Assembly: GCF_014201835.1 (NCBI RefSeq)
Contig: NZ_JACHFH010000015.1
Coordinates: 1-64,000, forward strand
Source: Pectinatus brassicae
GTDB taxonomy: Bacteria > Bacillota > Negativicutes > Selenomonadales > Selenomonadaceae
Length of the DNA stretch: 64,000 bases
Direction: 5' to 3'
The position numbers were made by a program, and so were the translations under genes. Positions within the stretch are counted from its first letter, which is position 1; each line of letters opens with the position of its first letter. Below the pieces are notes generated by a model. That model ran no database searches. It was not told the DNA's origin and was given only the letters and a program-made list of their open reading frames with translations. Below, one piece after another: positions 18,216 through 27,702 of this stretch.

Positions 18216-19352
18216 ATGAATAATATAAAATTAGGTGAGGTTGCATCTTATATTAATGGTTATGCTTTTAAACCAACTGATTGGGGACGGAATGGTCTGC
18301 CAATTATTCGCATACAGGATTTAACTGGTTCAAGTTATCAATTAAACTATTATGATGGAAATTATCCTAAAAAAATTGAAATAAACAATGGTGATGTTCT
18401 AATTTCATGGTCAGCAAGTTTAGGTGTGTATATCTGGAAAAAAGGAAAAGCTTTATTAAATCAACATATTTTTAAAGTGGTTTTTGACAAAAAAGAAATT
18501 GATAAAAATTATTTTGTTTATGCGGTACAGTTTAATCTTCTAACAATGATGTCGTATATGCATGGAGCAACAATGAAACATATTACCAAAAAGAATTTTG
18601 ATAATATTGAGATTCCTTATCCAACAATTGATCAACAAAAAAAAATGGCTCAAATACTGTCAAAAACTGAAATAATTCTTTTAAATAAAAAATCTCAGTT
18701 GAAAAAATTGGATATTCTTATTAAGGCACGTTTTGTTGAAATGTTTGAGAAAGAAAAATACAAAGTAGTTACAGTTAAAGATGTTTGTGCTTTTATTACT
18801 AAGGGAACAACACCAAAATCAGATGAAATATATGAAAAATACTCAAAAGGCTTTGTTCCATATCTGAAAGTATATAATCTAAGTTTTGATGGTAAAATGT
18901 TATTTAATAAAAAATCACAATTTATTGAATCCAAAATTCATAATGGAATTTTATCACGTTCAAAAGTATATCCAAATGATGTATTAATGAATATTGTAGG
19001 ACCACCTTTAGGAAAATTTTCTCTTGTACCAAAAACATATGATGAATGGAATATAAATCAAGCAATTGCTATATTTAGAGCAACTGATAAAATTATTCCT
19101 GAATTTTTGTTGTATGCATTAATGCAGCCAAAAATATTAAAATCCTTTATTGATTCTGCAGTAGGAATAAGACAGCAAAATTTAAATTTAGAACAATGTA
19201 GAAATTTAGAAATCCCATTACCTCCAATTGAAATTCAAAATCAATTTGCCTCTTTTGTTCGGCAAGTAGATAAATTAAAAACTGAAGTTCAAGAATCATT
19301 GGATGAAGTGCAATTATTATTTGATTCATTAATGCAAAAGTATTTTGGCTAA
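18216..19352 (+). CDS. hsdS: Type I restriction specificity subunit
   Basis: 378 residues with two target-recognition domains. The first half (KLGEVASYINGYAFKPTDW ... PYPTIDQQKKMAQIL) and the second half (TVKDVCAFITKGTTPKSDE ... LPPIEIQNQFASFV) each end in a conserved alpha-helical spacer. This internal repeat is diagnostic for HsdS. Base composition is lower in G+C than hsdM, as is common for exchanged specificity genes. GGAAT lies weakly ahead of the ATG. Only one hsdS is present and no inverted spare copy was found. Confidence 0.95.
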   Translation: MNNIKLGEVASYINGYAFKPTDWGRNGLPIIRIQDLTGSSYQLNYYDGNYPKKIEINNGDVLISWSASLGVYIWKKGKALLNQHIFKVVFDKKEIDKNYFVYAVQFNLLTMMSYMHGATMKHITKKNFDNIEIPYPTIDQQKKMAQILSKTEIILLNKKSQLKKLDILIKARFVEMFEKEKYKVVTVKDVCAFITKGTTPKSDEIYEKYSKGFVPYLKVYNLSFDGKMLFNKKSQFIESKIHNGILSRSKVYPNDVLMNIVGPPLGKFSLVPKTYDEWNINQAIAIFRATDKIIPEFLLYALMQPKILKSFIDSAVGIRQQNLNLEQCRNLEIPLPPIEIQNQFASFVRQVDKLKTEVQESLDEVQLLFDSLMQKYFG

Positions 19353-19372
19353 AATAATAGAAGGGAGCTCTT

Positions 19373-20203
19373 ATGCAAAAGGCAATTACATATTTATACC
19401 CCGACGCTGATAATGCTGCAAATTTAAAGATGTTTCAAGATCGTACTAATCAAATTCGTGCTTTTTATTTTACTCGTGAAAGTTATAAACAAATTTATGA
19501 TTTAGAGTTTGCAACAAATTATGCTATTTATTTCCTTTTTGATGCAAGTAAAGATGAAAACATTGTATATGTGGGACAATCCGTAAATGGAATACAAAGA
19601 ATCGAAGAACACATTAGGGCTAAGGCATTTTGGTCATATGCTATTTTATTTGTTACCGACAATAATAGTTTTGATAAATTATCAATAGACTACCTGGAGT
19701 ATAAATTTATCCAAAAGTTTAAGAAAAGCAGCTATATATTAACTAATAAAGATCTGCGCATTAATAAACCTAATATCAGTACCTATGATCGACCTAATTT
19801 AGAAACATTTATTGAGCAGATAGAATTTTTGTTAAATGCTGAGGGAATTGCTTTTGATGAGAAGTTAGTTTCAGTGAAACAAATAAAGTATTATTATCCA
19901 TCAGCAAAACATAATGCTAAATTGTTTGTAAAAGATGGCAAGTTTATTTTAGCCGCTGGCAGTGAGATTAAGCGTCCAGCTGAAACTACAAAAAACTGGA
20001 AGGATAAAAAACATTTCCCTAGAGGTAATTCTATTATTGATAGTTATGTAGAAAATGAAAAAGCTAAAATAATCGATGGGAAAATAATAACTCAAATAAA
20101 CCTAGCCTTTAAATCACCTTCAGCGCCAGCTGATTTAATTACCGGATTATCTGAAAATGGTTGGAAATTTTTCAAAGGCCTCGAAGAATTAAGGAATAAT
20201 TAA
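19373..20203 (+). CDS. GIY-YIG nuclease-fold protein with DUF4357 tail
   Basis: 276 residues. The segment NYAIYFLFDASKDENIVYVG (about 54-75) followed by QSVNGIQRIEEHIR fits a GIY-YIG nuclease core. The C-terminus (about 225-270, KSPSAPADLITGLSENGWKFF) matches the DUF4357 domain that often accompanies such nucleases. AAGGGAG precedes the ATG. It is embedded between hsdS and hsdR, so it is probably part of the restriction locus. Either it is an extra nuclease or a regulator. The Y-x(9-11)-Y spacing is imperfect, so catalysis is uncertain. Confidence 0.8.
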   Translation: MQKAITYLYPDADNAANLKMFQDRTNQIRAFYFTRESYKQIYDLEFATNYAIYFLFDASKDENIVYVGQSVNGIQRIEEHIRAKAFWSYAILFVTDNNSFDKLSIDYLEYKFIQKFKKSSYILTNKDLRINKPNISTYDRPNLETFIEQIEFLLNAEGIAFDEKLVSVKQIKYYYPSAKHNAKLFVKDGKFILAAGSEIKRPAETTKNWKDKKHFPRGNSIIDSYVENEKAKIIDGKIITQINLAFKSPSAPADLITGLSENGWKFFKGLEELRNN

Positions 20204-20242
20204 AAATGGTATACAGCGAAATTGGCAAAGGCAGGTATTGAT

Positions 20243-23200
20243 ATGACAAATTTTGATTATTTAAAAAAAGAAGTAAAATTTAATAGTTTTTCCTCTGTGG
20301 CAATTGCCGCCGAAAAAGTTATTCAAATAGATATAGAATCTTGTATTATCAATTGTCGTCGAGCTATGGAATTTGCCATTAAATGGATGTATTCCGTGGA
20401 TAAAGCCTTGGCTATGCCTTATCAGGACACTTTAGCCAGTTTGATGAGTACTGATGATTTTCGTGATTTAGTAGATGCTGATTTATTAACTCGTATGCAT
20501 TTTATTCGCAGAACAGGTAATAATGCCGCCCATAATGGGAAAAAAGTGACAAAAGACGAAGCTATTCTCTGTTTGCAAGATCTCTATATTTTTCTTGATT
20601 ATGTAGCGTATTGCTATGCTGATGACTACAGTGAAAAAGCTTTTAATCCCACGCTTTTAGAAAAGAAAAATGATAATTATATAGTAAAATCTGCTGATAG
20701 TGACATAGATTTACAAGCACTTATTACAGAAAATAAGGCTTTGAAAGAAAAGTTGACTGAAAGACGCGAAGAACAGCAACCTACATATGTACCAAAGCCT
20801 CTAGAGTTATCGGAATATAAAACCCGCAAAATTTATATTGACTCGATGTTAAAAGATGCCGATTGGATAGAAGGTTACAACTGGATTAACGAAGTAGAGC
20901 TGCCGGGCATGCCTAATAAATCTAAAAAAGGCTTTGCTGATTATATATTGTATGACGATATGCATAAGCCCCTAGCAGTAATTGAAGCCAAAAGGACTTG
21001 TGTGGATATAGTCAAAGGACGCCAGCAGGCCAAACTTTACGCGGATTTATTAGAAAAGCAATATGGCAGAAGACCAGTCGTGTTTTTAACTAACGGATTT
21101 GAAACAAGAATTATCGACAATTACTATCCCGAAAGAAAAACTGCTGCTATTTATTCTAAACGTGATTTGGAAAAACTATTTAATCTGCACAAGATGCGTA
21201 CAAGTCTTCAAAATATTATTGTCGACAAAAATATTGCTGGGCGGTATTATCAGGAAGCTGCTATTAAAGCAGTGTGTAGTGAATTTGAACAAAAAACTCA
21301 CAGAAAAGCATTATTAGTTATGGCTACAGGTTCAGGTAAGACCAGAACAGTTATTGCTTTATGCCAAATATTGTTAAATGCTGGCTGGGTTAAAAATATT
21401 TTATTTTTAGCCGACAGAAATTCACTAGTAACACAGGCTAAAAGAAATTTTGTAAATTTACTGCCAGACTTATCTGTAACCAATCTATGTGAAGATAAAG
21501 ATAATTATAATGCGCATTGTGTATTTTCTACTTATCAAACAATGATGAACTGTATTGATGAAGTTAAAGATGAAAATGGTAAGCTTTTTACCAACGGCCA
21601 TTTTGATTTGGTAATTTGTGATGAAGCGCATCGTTCTATTTATAATAAATACAAAGATATTTTCAATTATTTTGATGCTCTCTTAATAGGTCTTACGGCT
21701 ACACCTAAAGATGATATTGATAAAAACACTTATGAAATATTTGAACTGGAAAACACTAATCCAACATATGGTTATGAATTAGCACAAGCCGTAAAGGATG
21801 GCTATCTGATAGATTTTATGTCAGTAGAAACGACATTGAAATTTATTGAACAAGGTATTGCCTATGATGAGTTGTCAGTAGAAGAAAAGAGAGAATATGA
21901 AGAAACTTTTGAAGATGAACACGGCGAATTACCAAAAATAATTAATTCAGCAGCATTAAATACCTGGCTGTTTAATGAAGATACCATAAAACAGGTGCTG
22001 CGCATTTTGATGACAAACGGCAATAAAATCAATTATGGTGAAACATTAGGTAAAACTATTATTTTTGCTAAAAATCATGATCATGCTGAAAAGATTCTTG
22101 AGATATTCAATAGAGAATATCCGCATCTTTCCCGAAATGGACAATGTTTTGCCAAGGTGATTGATAATTATATGACTTATGCGCAAAGTGCTATTGATGA
22201 ATTTTCCGATCCTAAGAAAATGCCGCAGATAGCTATTTCTGTAGATATGTTGGATACCGGTATCGATATCCCTGAGATATTAAATCTTGTTTTTTTCAAA
22301 AAAGTTATGAGTAGGGCAAAATTTTGGCAGATGATTGGTCGGGGAACACGGTTGTGTCCGGCTCTATTGGATGGCGAAGATAAAAAGAAATTTTATATTT
22401 TTGACTTCTGCGGAAATTTTGAATTTTTTAGAGTTAGTAAAGGAAAATCAGCGGCTAATAGTCCGGCATTACAAAGTGCCATATTTAATTTAGAATTTCA
22501 AACTGTCTATAAATTGCAGGATATAGACTATCAGACCGAAGATTTAACTGCCTATCGTAAAAATTTAGTAAAATCCATGACAGATAAAGTAACGGAGCTT
22601 GATAGAGGTCATTTTGCCGTTAAACAACATTTAAAATATGTTGATTTATATTCTAATGAAACTAATTATAATACACTGACTTATGAAGATACTTTACTGG
22701 TAAAAGAAGAATTAGCACCGCTTATTCTGCCTGATACAGATGAAATAACAGCAATTAGATTTGATGCCTTAATGTATGGTATTGAGCTGGCTTATTTGGC
22801 TGGTAAGAAGTATTCTAAGGCTAAAAAGGATTTAATGAAAAAGGTAAAAGCTGTAGCAGGCGTTGCCAATATACCGGAAATACAAGTACAATCTGAATTT
22901 ATTAATCACATTCTTCACACGGATTACATTGAACGCGCTGGTATTAATGAATTTGAATATATAAGAGAAAATTTAAGAAATCTTATGAAATATATTCCTA
23001 AAAATAAAGTGCTGAAATACACAACACATTTTAATGATGATATTTTGTCACAGGAATGGAATGAATCCGAATTAGACAGTGATGATTTAAAAAACTATAA
23101 AGCCAAAGCTGAGTTTTATATTCGAAAGCATCAAGATAATATTGTAATTGCTAAACTTAAGACTAATAAAGCACTATCTTTGCAGGATATTACTTCCTTG

Positions 23201-23548
23201 GAGAAAATATTATGGAATGACATTGGGACCAAAGATGATTATGAGTTGGAATATGGGCAAAAACCATTAGGCGAATTTGTCCGGGGAATAGTAGGAATCG
23301 ATATGAATGCTGCTAAAGAAGCTTTTTCTGAATTTATGTCCAATACTAATCTTGATGCTAGACAAATTTATTTTGTTAATCAGATTGTTGAGTATATTGT
23401 GCATAATGGCATACTTAAAGATTTTTCTGTACTGCAGGAATCACCATTTACAGATAAAGGTAGCGTAGTTGAGTTATTTAACGATATGAATGTGTGGATG
23501 GGGATACGTAAAGTTATTGAAAGAATAAATGCTAATGCTGTGGCTTAA
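20243..23548 (+). CDS. hsdR: Type I restriction endonuclease/translocase subunit (EcoEI-like)
   Basis: About 1101 residues from ATG 20243; an earlier TTG at 20222 gives seven extra residues without a better ribosome site. Domains in order: DUF4145 (about 15-115), PD-(D/E)xK nuclease (ADYILYD at about 231, VIEAKRT at about 247), helicase ATPase with Walker A MATGSGKT (about 358) and DEAH (about 460), second RecA domain ending IGRGTRLCP, and an EcoEI_R-type C-terminal domain. It cuts foreign DNA after ATP-driven translocation. Last gene of the operon, followed by a terminator. Confidence 0.96.
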   Translation: MTNFDYLKKEVKFNSFSSVAIAAEKVIQIDIESCIINCRRAMEFAIKWMYSVDKALAMPYQDTLASLMSTDDFRDLVDADLLTRMHFIRRTGNNAAHNGKKVTKDEAILCLQDLYIFLDYVAYCYADDYSEKAFNPTLLEKKNDNYIVKSADSDIDLQALITENKALKEKLTERREEQQPTYVPKPLELSEYKTRKIYIDSMLKDADWIEGYNWINEVELPGMPNKSKKGFADYILYDDMHKPLAVIEAKRTCVDIVKGRQQAKLYADLLEKQYGRRPVVFLTNGFETRIIDNYYPERKTAAIYSKRDLEKLFNLHKMRTSLQNIIVDKNIAGRYYQEAAIKAVCSEFEQKTHRKALLVMATGSGKTRTVIALCQILLNAGWVKNILFLADRNSLVTQAKRNFVNLLPDLSVTNLCEDKDNYNAHCVFSTYQTMMNCIDEVKDENGKLFTNGHFDLVICDEAHRSIYNKYKDIFNYFDALLIGLTATPKDDIDKNTYEIFELENTNPTYGYELAQAVKDGYLIDFMSVETTLKFIEQGIAYDELSVEEKREYEETFEDEHGELPKIINSAALNTWLFNEDTIKQVLRILMTNGNKINYGETLGKTIIFAKNHDHAEKILEIFNREYPHLSRNGQCFAKVIDNYMTYAQSAIDEFSDPKKMPQIAISVDMLDTGIDIPEILNLVFFKKVMSRAKFWQMIGRGTRLCPALLDGEDKKKFYIFDFCGNFEFFRVSKGKSAANSPALQSAIFNLEFQTVYKLQDIDYQTEDLTAYRKNLVKSMTDKVTELDRGHFAVKQHLKYVDLYSNETNYNTLTYEDTLLVKEELAPLILPDTDEITAIRFDALMYGIELAYLAGKKYSKAKKDLMKKVKAVAGVANIPEIQVQSEFINHILHTDYIERAGINEFEYIRENLRNLMKYIPKNKVLKYTTHFNDDILSQEWNESELDSDDLKNYKAKAEFYIRKHQDNIVIAKLKTNKALSLQDITSLEKILWNDIGTKDDYELEYGQKPLGEFVRGIVGIDMNAAKEAFSEFMSNTNLDARQIYFVNQIVEYIVHNGILKDFSVLQESPFTDKGSVVELFNDMNVWMGIRKVIERINANAVA

Positions 23549-23637
23549 CTTTGAAAAATTGAAAACTATGTGCTACATATCAGAAGTATATAAAATAAAA
23601 ATATATAGAAATTAATTTTGAATTATATAAAAAACTA

Positions 23638-23682
23638 ACGCTCTTGTTCATGGTATAAAACTTATGACTAGAGCGTATTTTT
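23638..23682 (+). terminator. Terminator of the RM operon
   Basis: ACGCTCT (23638-23644) pairs with AGAGCGT (23670-23676) and is followed by ATTTTTG. It lies 90 bases after the hsdR stop. Confidence 0.75.
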
Positions 23683-23821
23683 GTATAAAGGGAGACTGAT
23701 TTATTATGTTAAATTTAGAATCTGAAAAATAAAACTTGACACTTTATGGAAATTGTAGAAAATATATGTAATAGATAATCTCATTATATCTGTTTAATTT
23801 TATATTGAAGAAGGGATAGCC

Positions 23822-24268
23822 ATGGCGGAGACTTTGGAAGTGGAAAATGCTACTATTGATGATGCGTTAGCAATTAAAGAGTTATTACAAGTATGTGATT
23901 TACCAATAGTTAATATTGAAAAACAAATAGGCGATTTTATTGTGGCAAAACAGCAGAAAAAACTGCTTGCAATATTGGGCGCTGTTTATGATGATGAAGG
24001 CAATGTATTATTGCGTTCTTTTGCAGTCCGAGAGGAAAACCGCCGACAAGGAATTGGGAAAATGCTCATTCGAACTATGTTGGAAATTATGACAAAGAAA
24101 AAAATCACAAAGATATTCTTGTTAACTGAAACAGCGGATGCTTATTTTAGTCGAATGGATTTTAATGAAATACAACGCACAGAAATCCCAAATGATTTAC
24201 TTAGTAAATCAGGCTTGGATAAAGCCTGTCCATGCAGCAGTAAATGTTTTATATATAATAATATCTGA
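23822..24268 (+). CDS. GNAT acetyltransferase, ArsN2-like
   Basis: 148 residues. The acetyl-CoA motif is VREENRRQGIGKMLIRTML (Q/RxxGxG/A). The C-terminal part has YFSRMDFNEIQRTEIP and ends near CPCSSKCF. A tail with a paired-Cys 'CP.S..C' is characteristic of the ArsN2-type acetyltransferases found in arsenic operons. No other ars gene is present nearby, so the arsenic role is only a family hint. GAAGGGA precedes the ATG by five bases, and a second acetyltransferase follows after 30 bases. Confidence 0.72.
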   Translation: MAETLEVENATIDDALAIKELLQVCDLPIVNIEKQIGDFIVAKQQKKLLAILGAVYDDEGNVLLRSFAVREENRRQGIGKMLIRTMLEIMTKKKITKIFLLTETADAYFSRMDFNEIQRTEIPNDLLSKSGLDKACPCSSKCFIYNNI

Positions 24269-24298
24269 TAATAATCAGATAGAGGAGACAATAGATAA

Positions 24299-24802
24299 AT
24301 GAAGTACAGTATACAAGTAATGAATGGTCATGATTGGGAAGTCGTAAAAAATATATATTTACAAGGAATAAACACCAATAAAGCTACTTTTCAACCTAAT
24401 TTACCTTCATGGAAGCAATGGGATGAGGGACATTTACAGGAATGCCGCTTTGTTATACGGGCAGACGATAATATTGTTGGCTGGAGTGCATTAGGTGCGG
24501 TATCTGGACGTGAATGTTATCGTGGCGTTGTTGAAGTAAGTATATATATTGCCGAAGAAGCACGGGGATTAGGGCTGGGAGAAATATTGCTTAATCATAC
24601 GATAAAGGCATCAGAACAAGCAGGATTTTGGTCGCTTTATTCAGCTGTTTTGGCGGAAAATATCGGCAGTATTGCTTTGCATAAAAAATGCGGCTTTCGC
24701 CAGATTGGTGTGCGGGAAAAGCTGGCTAAAATGGAAAGTACCGGCAAATGGCATGATGTAGTTTTGTTTGAAAGAAGAAGTAAGAGCATTGGGATAAATT
24801 AA
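24299..24802 (+). CDS. GNAT acetyltransferase, phosphinothricin/ArsN1 type
   Basis: 167 residues. It has the Pat/Bar-family opening, YLQGINTNKATFQPNLPSW (family 'I.GI.T..ATF....P.W'), WSALGAVSGRECYRGVVEVS, the CoA loop EEARGLGLGEILL and the AVLAENIGSIALHKKCGFRQIG block. These enzymes acetylate phosphinothricin, methionine sulfoximine or arsinothricin. It forms an operon with the ArsN2-like gene upstream and ends at a strong terminator. A paired ArsN2/ArsN1-like unit is suggestive of resistance to a phosphinate- or arsonate-type antibiotic, but this is inference. Confidence 0.85.
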   Translation: MKYSIQVMNGHDWEVVKNIYLQGINTNKATFQPNLPSWKQWDEGHLQECRFVIRADDNIVGWSALGAVSGRECYRGVVEVSIYIAEEARGLGLGEILLNHTIKASEQAGFWSLYSAVLAENIGSIALHKKCGFRQIGVREKLAKMESTGKWHDVVLFERRSKSIGIN

Positions 24803-24871
24803 TTTTTAAAATAGAAAATAATCACAGTTATTGTTGTCAGATAAAAAAATATAAATTTATATAGATAGACG

Positions 24872-24920
24872 AACGATCGGAAAATTCTCAGTACCATGTG
24901 AATTTTCCGGTCGTTTTTTT
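24872..24920 (+). terminator. Strong intrinsic terminator after the acetyltransferase pair
   Basis: CGATCGGAAAATTC pairs with GAATTTTCCGGTCG (one G-T wobble), a 14-bp stem followed by seven T. Confidence 0.93.
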
Positions 24921-24926
24921 AATTGA

Positions 24927-25487
24927 TTATTGATTTTCCCTTTCATTGCTTAGATATTTAAGCCTATATTGGAGAAAAGAAAAGATAATTACAGCAAAAA
25001 TAGACGCGAGGATAAGAAGAAATGATGTACTTAGTGAGTAAATCGTGCCTTCATATATTATATAATTGATAATATACTGTTTTATTGAATTATCATATAT
25101 TAAATGGACTTTAATATATATAGTTGTATTCTGAAAATCTTTTATAGGCTGTGTTGTATATAGTTTTGCAATATACAAGTATTGTGTCAGGGTTGGATGA
25201 ATGGTAATAAAATGATCGACAGGTGTTGCTTTAGCAGGCAAATGTGAGAGCTTAGGATTGTTAGGTAGAAATACCTGCACGTTGCCATCATTATATTCAT
25301 CAATGGATACGACATAGCCTTGAAGATTCTGTTCAGTGTTATGAGGAATAGATTTAAATGCCAAGCTTTTGTAATCATTTGTATAAATAATTTTGGCGGC
25401 AAATAAGCTGCATGAGACAAGAATAATTAATGATAATCCCATAAAGATATATAATATGAACTCAACTAGATTTTTTATAATGCTCAC
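24927..25487 (-). CDS. Two-TM membrane protein of unknown function
   Basis: 186 residues. There is one hydrophobic helix at residues about 8-30 (FILYIFMGLSLIILVSCSLF), an extracytoplasmic domain of about 115 residues rich in beta-prone sequence, and a second helix near the C-terminus (TSFLLILASIFAVIIFSF) with a short basic tail. This topology resembles DUF3592-type envelope proteins but I do not recognise a family motif. The GTG at 25487 overlaps the AAGGAG ribosome site, so the real start may be a few codons later (an ATG at 25442 is possible). Monocistronic. Confidence 0.7.
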   Translation of the reverse strand: MSIIKNLVEFILYIFMGLSLIILVSCSLFAAKIIYTNDYKSLAFKSIPHNTEQNLQGYVVSIDEYNDGNVQVFLPNNPKLSHLPAKATPVDHFITIHPTLTQYLYIAKLYTTQPIKDFQNTTIYIKVHLIYDNSIKQYIINYIIYEGTIYSLSTSFLLILASIFAVIIFSFLQYRLKYLSNERENQ

Positions 25488-25646
25488 TCCTTGAACATAC
25501 TGTTTGATATTAGTATTAAGAATTTAAAGTATATTCAATTAATTCTAACTTATAATAAAAAAATCCTGTATTCTGGCAATATTACTTATACAAAAATATA
25601 AAAAAAGTAATTTATTTAGTTTATAGGATTATGTAAGGTATTTAAC

Positions 25647-26057
25647 CTAAAAAATTTTACCTTGTATATTGATAATAGCATCAATTGGAATAAGTGTCTC
25701 GTCCGACATCACAATAAGGCGTTCATACTCTTTGATTTTTTTTACAAAGCCTGTGCTTATTACGTATGCTCCACCAGCTTTTTTCATATCAGGGACAAAA
25801 AATGTTATATTCACCTGCGGTTTATTATTTAAATTTTTCTTTAATAATAAAAGCCGTTCGTTTAAAATATATTTTATTGTTTCATCTAGTTCAGGTTTTT
25901 CATGGGTTATTCGGGTAGCTTCTTTTACTTCATCATTATAAGGAGTAAGTGCTGCAAAAGGCGCAAATTGTGCGGCACGGGCAGAAATTGACATACGTGG
26001 GTGAGTTTTTGGTTCTGGATGGGGAAGATTAATAATATCATCATATGGTCCAGTCAT
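25647..26057 (-). CDS. YolD-like protein
   Basis: 136 residues with the YolD-family pattern: RMSISARAAQFAPFAALTPYNDEV near the start (family 'M....RA.QF.PF.AL..Y'), then a C-terminal part ending in IPIDAIINIQGKIF. YolD proteins are encoded next to Y-family DNA polymerases of the UvrX/YqjW type and are thought to assist or restrain them. Here the ATG overlaps the polymerase stop codon by four bases, which indicates translational coupling. The exact biochemical role is unknown. Confidence 0.87.
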   Translation of the reverse strand: MTGPYDDIINLPHPEPKTHPRMSISARAAQFAPFAALTPYNDEVKEATRITHEKPELDETIKYILNERLLLLKKNLNNKPQVNITFFVPDMKKAGGAYVISTGFVKKIKEYERLIVMSDETLIPIDAIINIQGKIF

Positions 26058-27550
26058 GCTTTATGTCCTCCAATTTGTTTGTTTCTTAAAATAGTGGTTG
26101 CGCCTGCCTGTAAATCACTGCCCATTAATATAGCATTTTTACCATGTTTTCCTTTTATAGCAAGTATCGTTTTTTGCTGTTTTTTTTCTTTTAAAATATC
26201 ATTGGTCTCTTTTTCTATTGCGGTAGTGTCAGCAAAAAGATCATATTGTTCAATAACAGAAGTTTGAGCGCTTTTTTCATCTACGATATGATTAGCCGTA
26301 ACATTTATTCGCCTAACCGATAAAGATGGATTTAGTATTTTATCAGAAAGCTGCATAACAGCATTTACAATTATTTTGGTAGAAGAGCTATATTTCTCTA
26401 AAGTTGCTGTGCCATGAGCATGTTTAGGGATTTTACGTCCATAATAGTCAGTAGCTGTTTCTCCGTTATAATTGCCGCTTGCGATGTTTTCAATATCATA
26501 TCCGATAGTTAATACGATTTGGTCGGTTACGAAATTTTTTCCTATTAAATCAAAAACAAGTAATTCTGCCATTTCGCGAATGACTATTTTAGCTTTTTCA
26601 AAAGGATAAGGACATTGCAGTACCTGTCCAGAGCTTAAACTGTTATTATCAGGTTTATATTCTTTAACATTTTTAATAGTACATGGTTCCCAGCCCCAGG
26701 CATGATCGATCAAAAGTTCAGCATTTATGCCGAATAGTTTATATAATAACCGTTCATTATGAAATTCATCTTTTTTGCCTAATGAACAGCGAGCAATATC
26801 TCCCATAGTATATAGTCCGTTTTTTTCGAGTTTTTTTACATAGCCTTTTCCTATGCGCCAAAAATCAGTAAGTGGACGATGTGCCCAAAGATTTTGACGG
26901 TAACTTATTTCGTCCAGCATAGCAATACGCACACCATTAGCATCTGGCTTAACATGTTTTGCCTGAATATCCATGGCAATTTTACAAAGATAAAGATTAG
27001 TGCCGATGCCGGCAGTTGCGGTTATACCAGTAGTTGCTAACACTTCATTAATTATTTTCATAGCAAGTGCTTTTGCTGATAGTTTATATGTATTTAAATA
27101 TGGTGTAACATCGATAAATACTTCATCAATAGAATAAATGTGAATATCCTCTGGTGCAATGTATTTAAGATACAGCTCATATATTTTTTTGCTGTATTTC
27201 ATATATAGTGCCATTTGAGGCGGTGCGGTAATAAAATCAACGGCTAATGATGGATCTGATTTCAAGGCTGAATCATTATACGATGATTTTTTTAATATTT
27301 TAAGATGTGTATTGTATTTTCGCAGTGAATTAGCTTCTTTAATTTTTTGTATAACTTCAAATAACCGAGCCCGTCCGGGAATACCATAAGTTTTTAATGA
27401 TGGTGATACAGCCAGACAAATAGTCTTTTCTGTGCGGGCAGCATCAGCTACGACTAAATTTGTAGTAAGTGGATCTAAATTGCGCTCTATACATTCGACA
27501 GAGGCATAGAATGATTTTAAATCAATTGCAATATAGGTATGACTATTCAT
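26054..27550 (-). CDS. Y-family DNA polymerase (UmuC/UvrX-like)
   Basis: 498 residues. The ATG at 27550 is selected because GGAGG lies five bases ahead; ATG 27562 would place that site inside the gene. The palm begins YIAIDLKSFYASVECIERN (first catalytic Asp and the FYASVE motif). The second catalytic pair is in HIYSIDEVFIDVTPYL. Helix-hairpin-helix DFWRIGKGYVKKLEKNGLYT follows, then the little-finger domain. The C-terminus is longer than DinB, as in UvrX. These enzymes perform translesion synthesis and are usually SOS-induced. No clear LexA/DinR box was found in the short upstream region. Operon with yolD. Confidence 0.93.
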   Translation of the reverse strand: MNSHTYIAIDLKSFYASVECIERNLDPLTTNLVVADAARTEKTICLAVSPSLKTYGIPGRARLFEVIQKIKEANSLRKYNTHLKILKKSSYNDSALKSDPSLAVDFITAPPQMALYMKYSKKIYELYLKYIAPEDIHIYSIDEVFIDVTPYLNTYKLSAKALAMKIINEVLATTGITATAGIGTNLYLCKIAMDIQAKHVKPDANGVRIAMLDEISYRQNLWAHRPLTDFWRIGKGYVKKLEKNGLYTMGDIARCSLGKKDEFHNERLLYKLFGINAELLIDHAWGWEPCTIKNVKEYKPDNNSLSSGQVLQCPYPFEKAKIVIREMAELLVFDLIGKNFVTDQIVLTIGYDIENIASGNYNGETATDYYGRKIPKHAHGTATLEKYSSSTKIIVNAVMQLSDKILNPSLSVRRINVTANHIVDEKSAQTSVIEQYDLFADTTAIEKETNDILKEKKQQKTILAIKGKHGKNAILMGSDLQAGATTILRNKQIGGHKA

Positions 27551-27613
27551 AGATGCCTCCATCGTAAAATATAGTTAATTGCATATTTTTATAATATATG
27601 ATATCATAAAAGC

Positions 27614-27702
27614 ATAAAAAGAGGAGTCCTGACGGTCTGCTATCTCAATCGACTATAAAAAAATAACCGCTTAAGTCGGCAAACCGGGGCGGTTATTTTT
27701 TT
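27614..27702 (+). ncRNA. Candidate antitoxin RNA of type I toxin-antitoxin copy 2
   Basis: The promoter TTGCAT (27579-27584), 17 bases, TATCAT (27602-27607) lies just upstream of GAGGAGTCCTGACGG. The hairpin AAATAACCGC...GCGGTTATTTTTTT (27661-27701) ends the RNA and is also the terminator of the toxin message on the other strand. The promoter differs in sequence from that of copy 1 while geometry is the same. Existence of the RNA is inferred. Confidence 0.6.

Noticed and set aside
23706-23732. Eight-codon frame MLNLESEK with GGGAG upstream
   Set aside because: It has a ribosome-like site but is too short to support; it may be the relic of a lost gene start.
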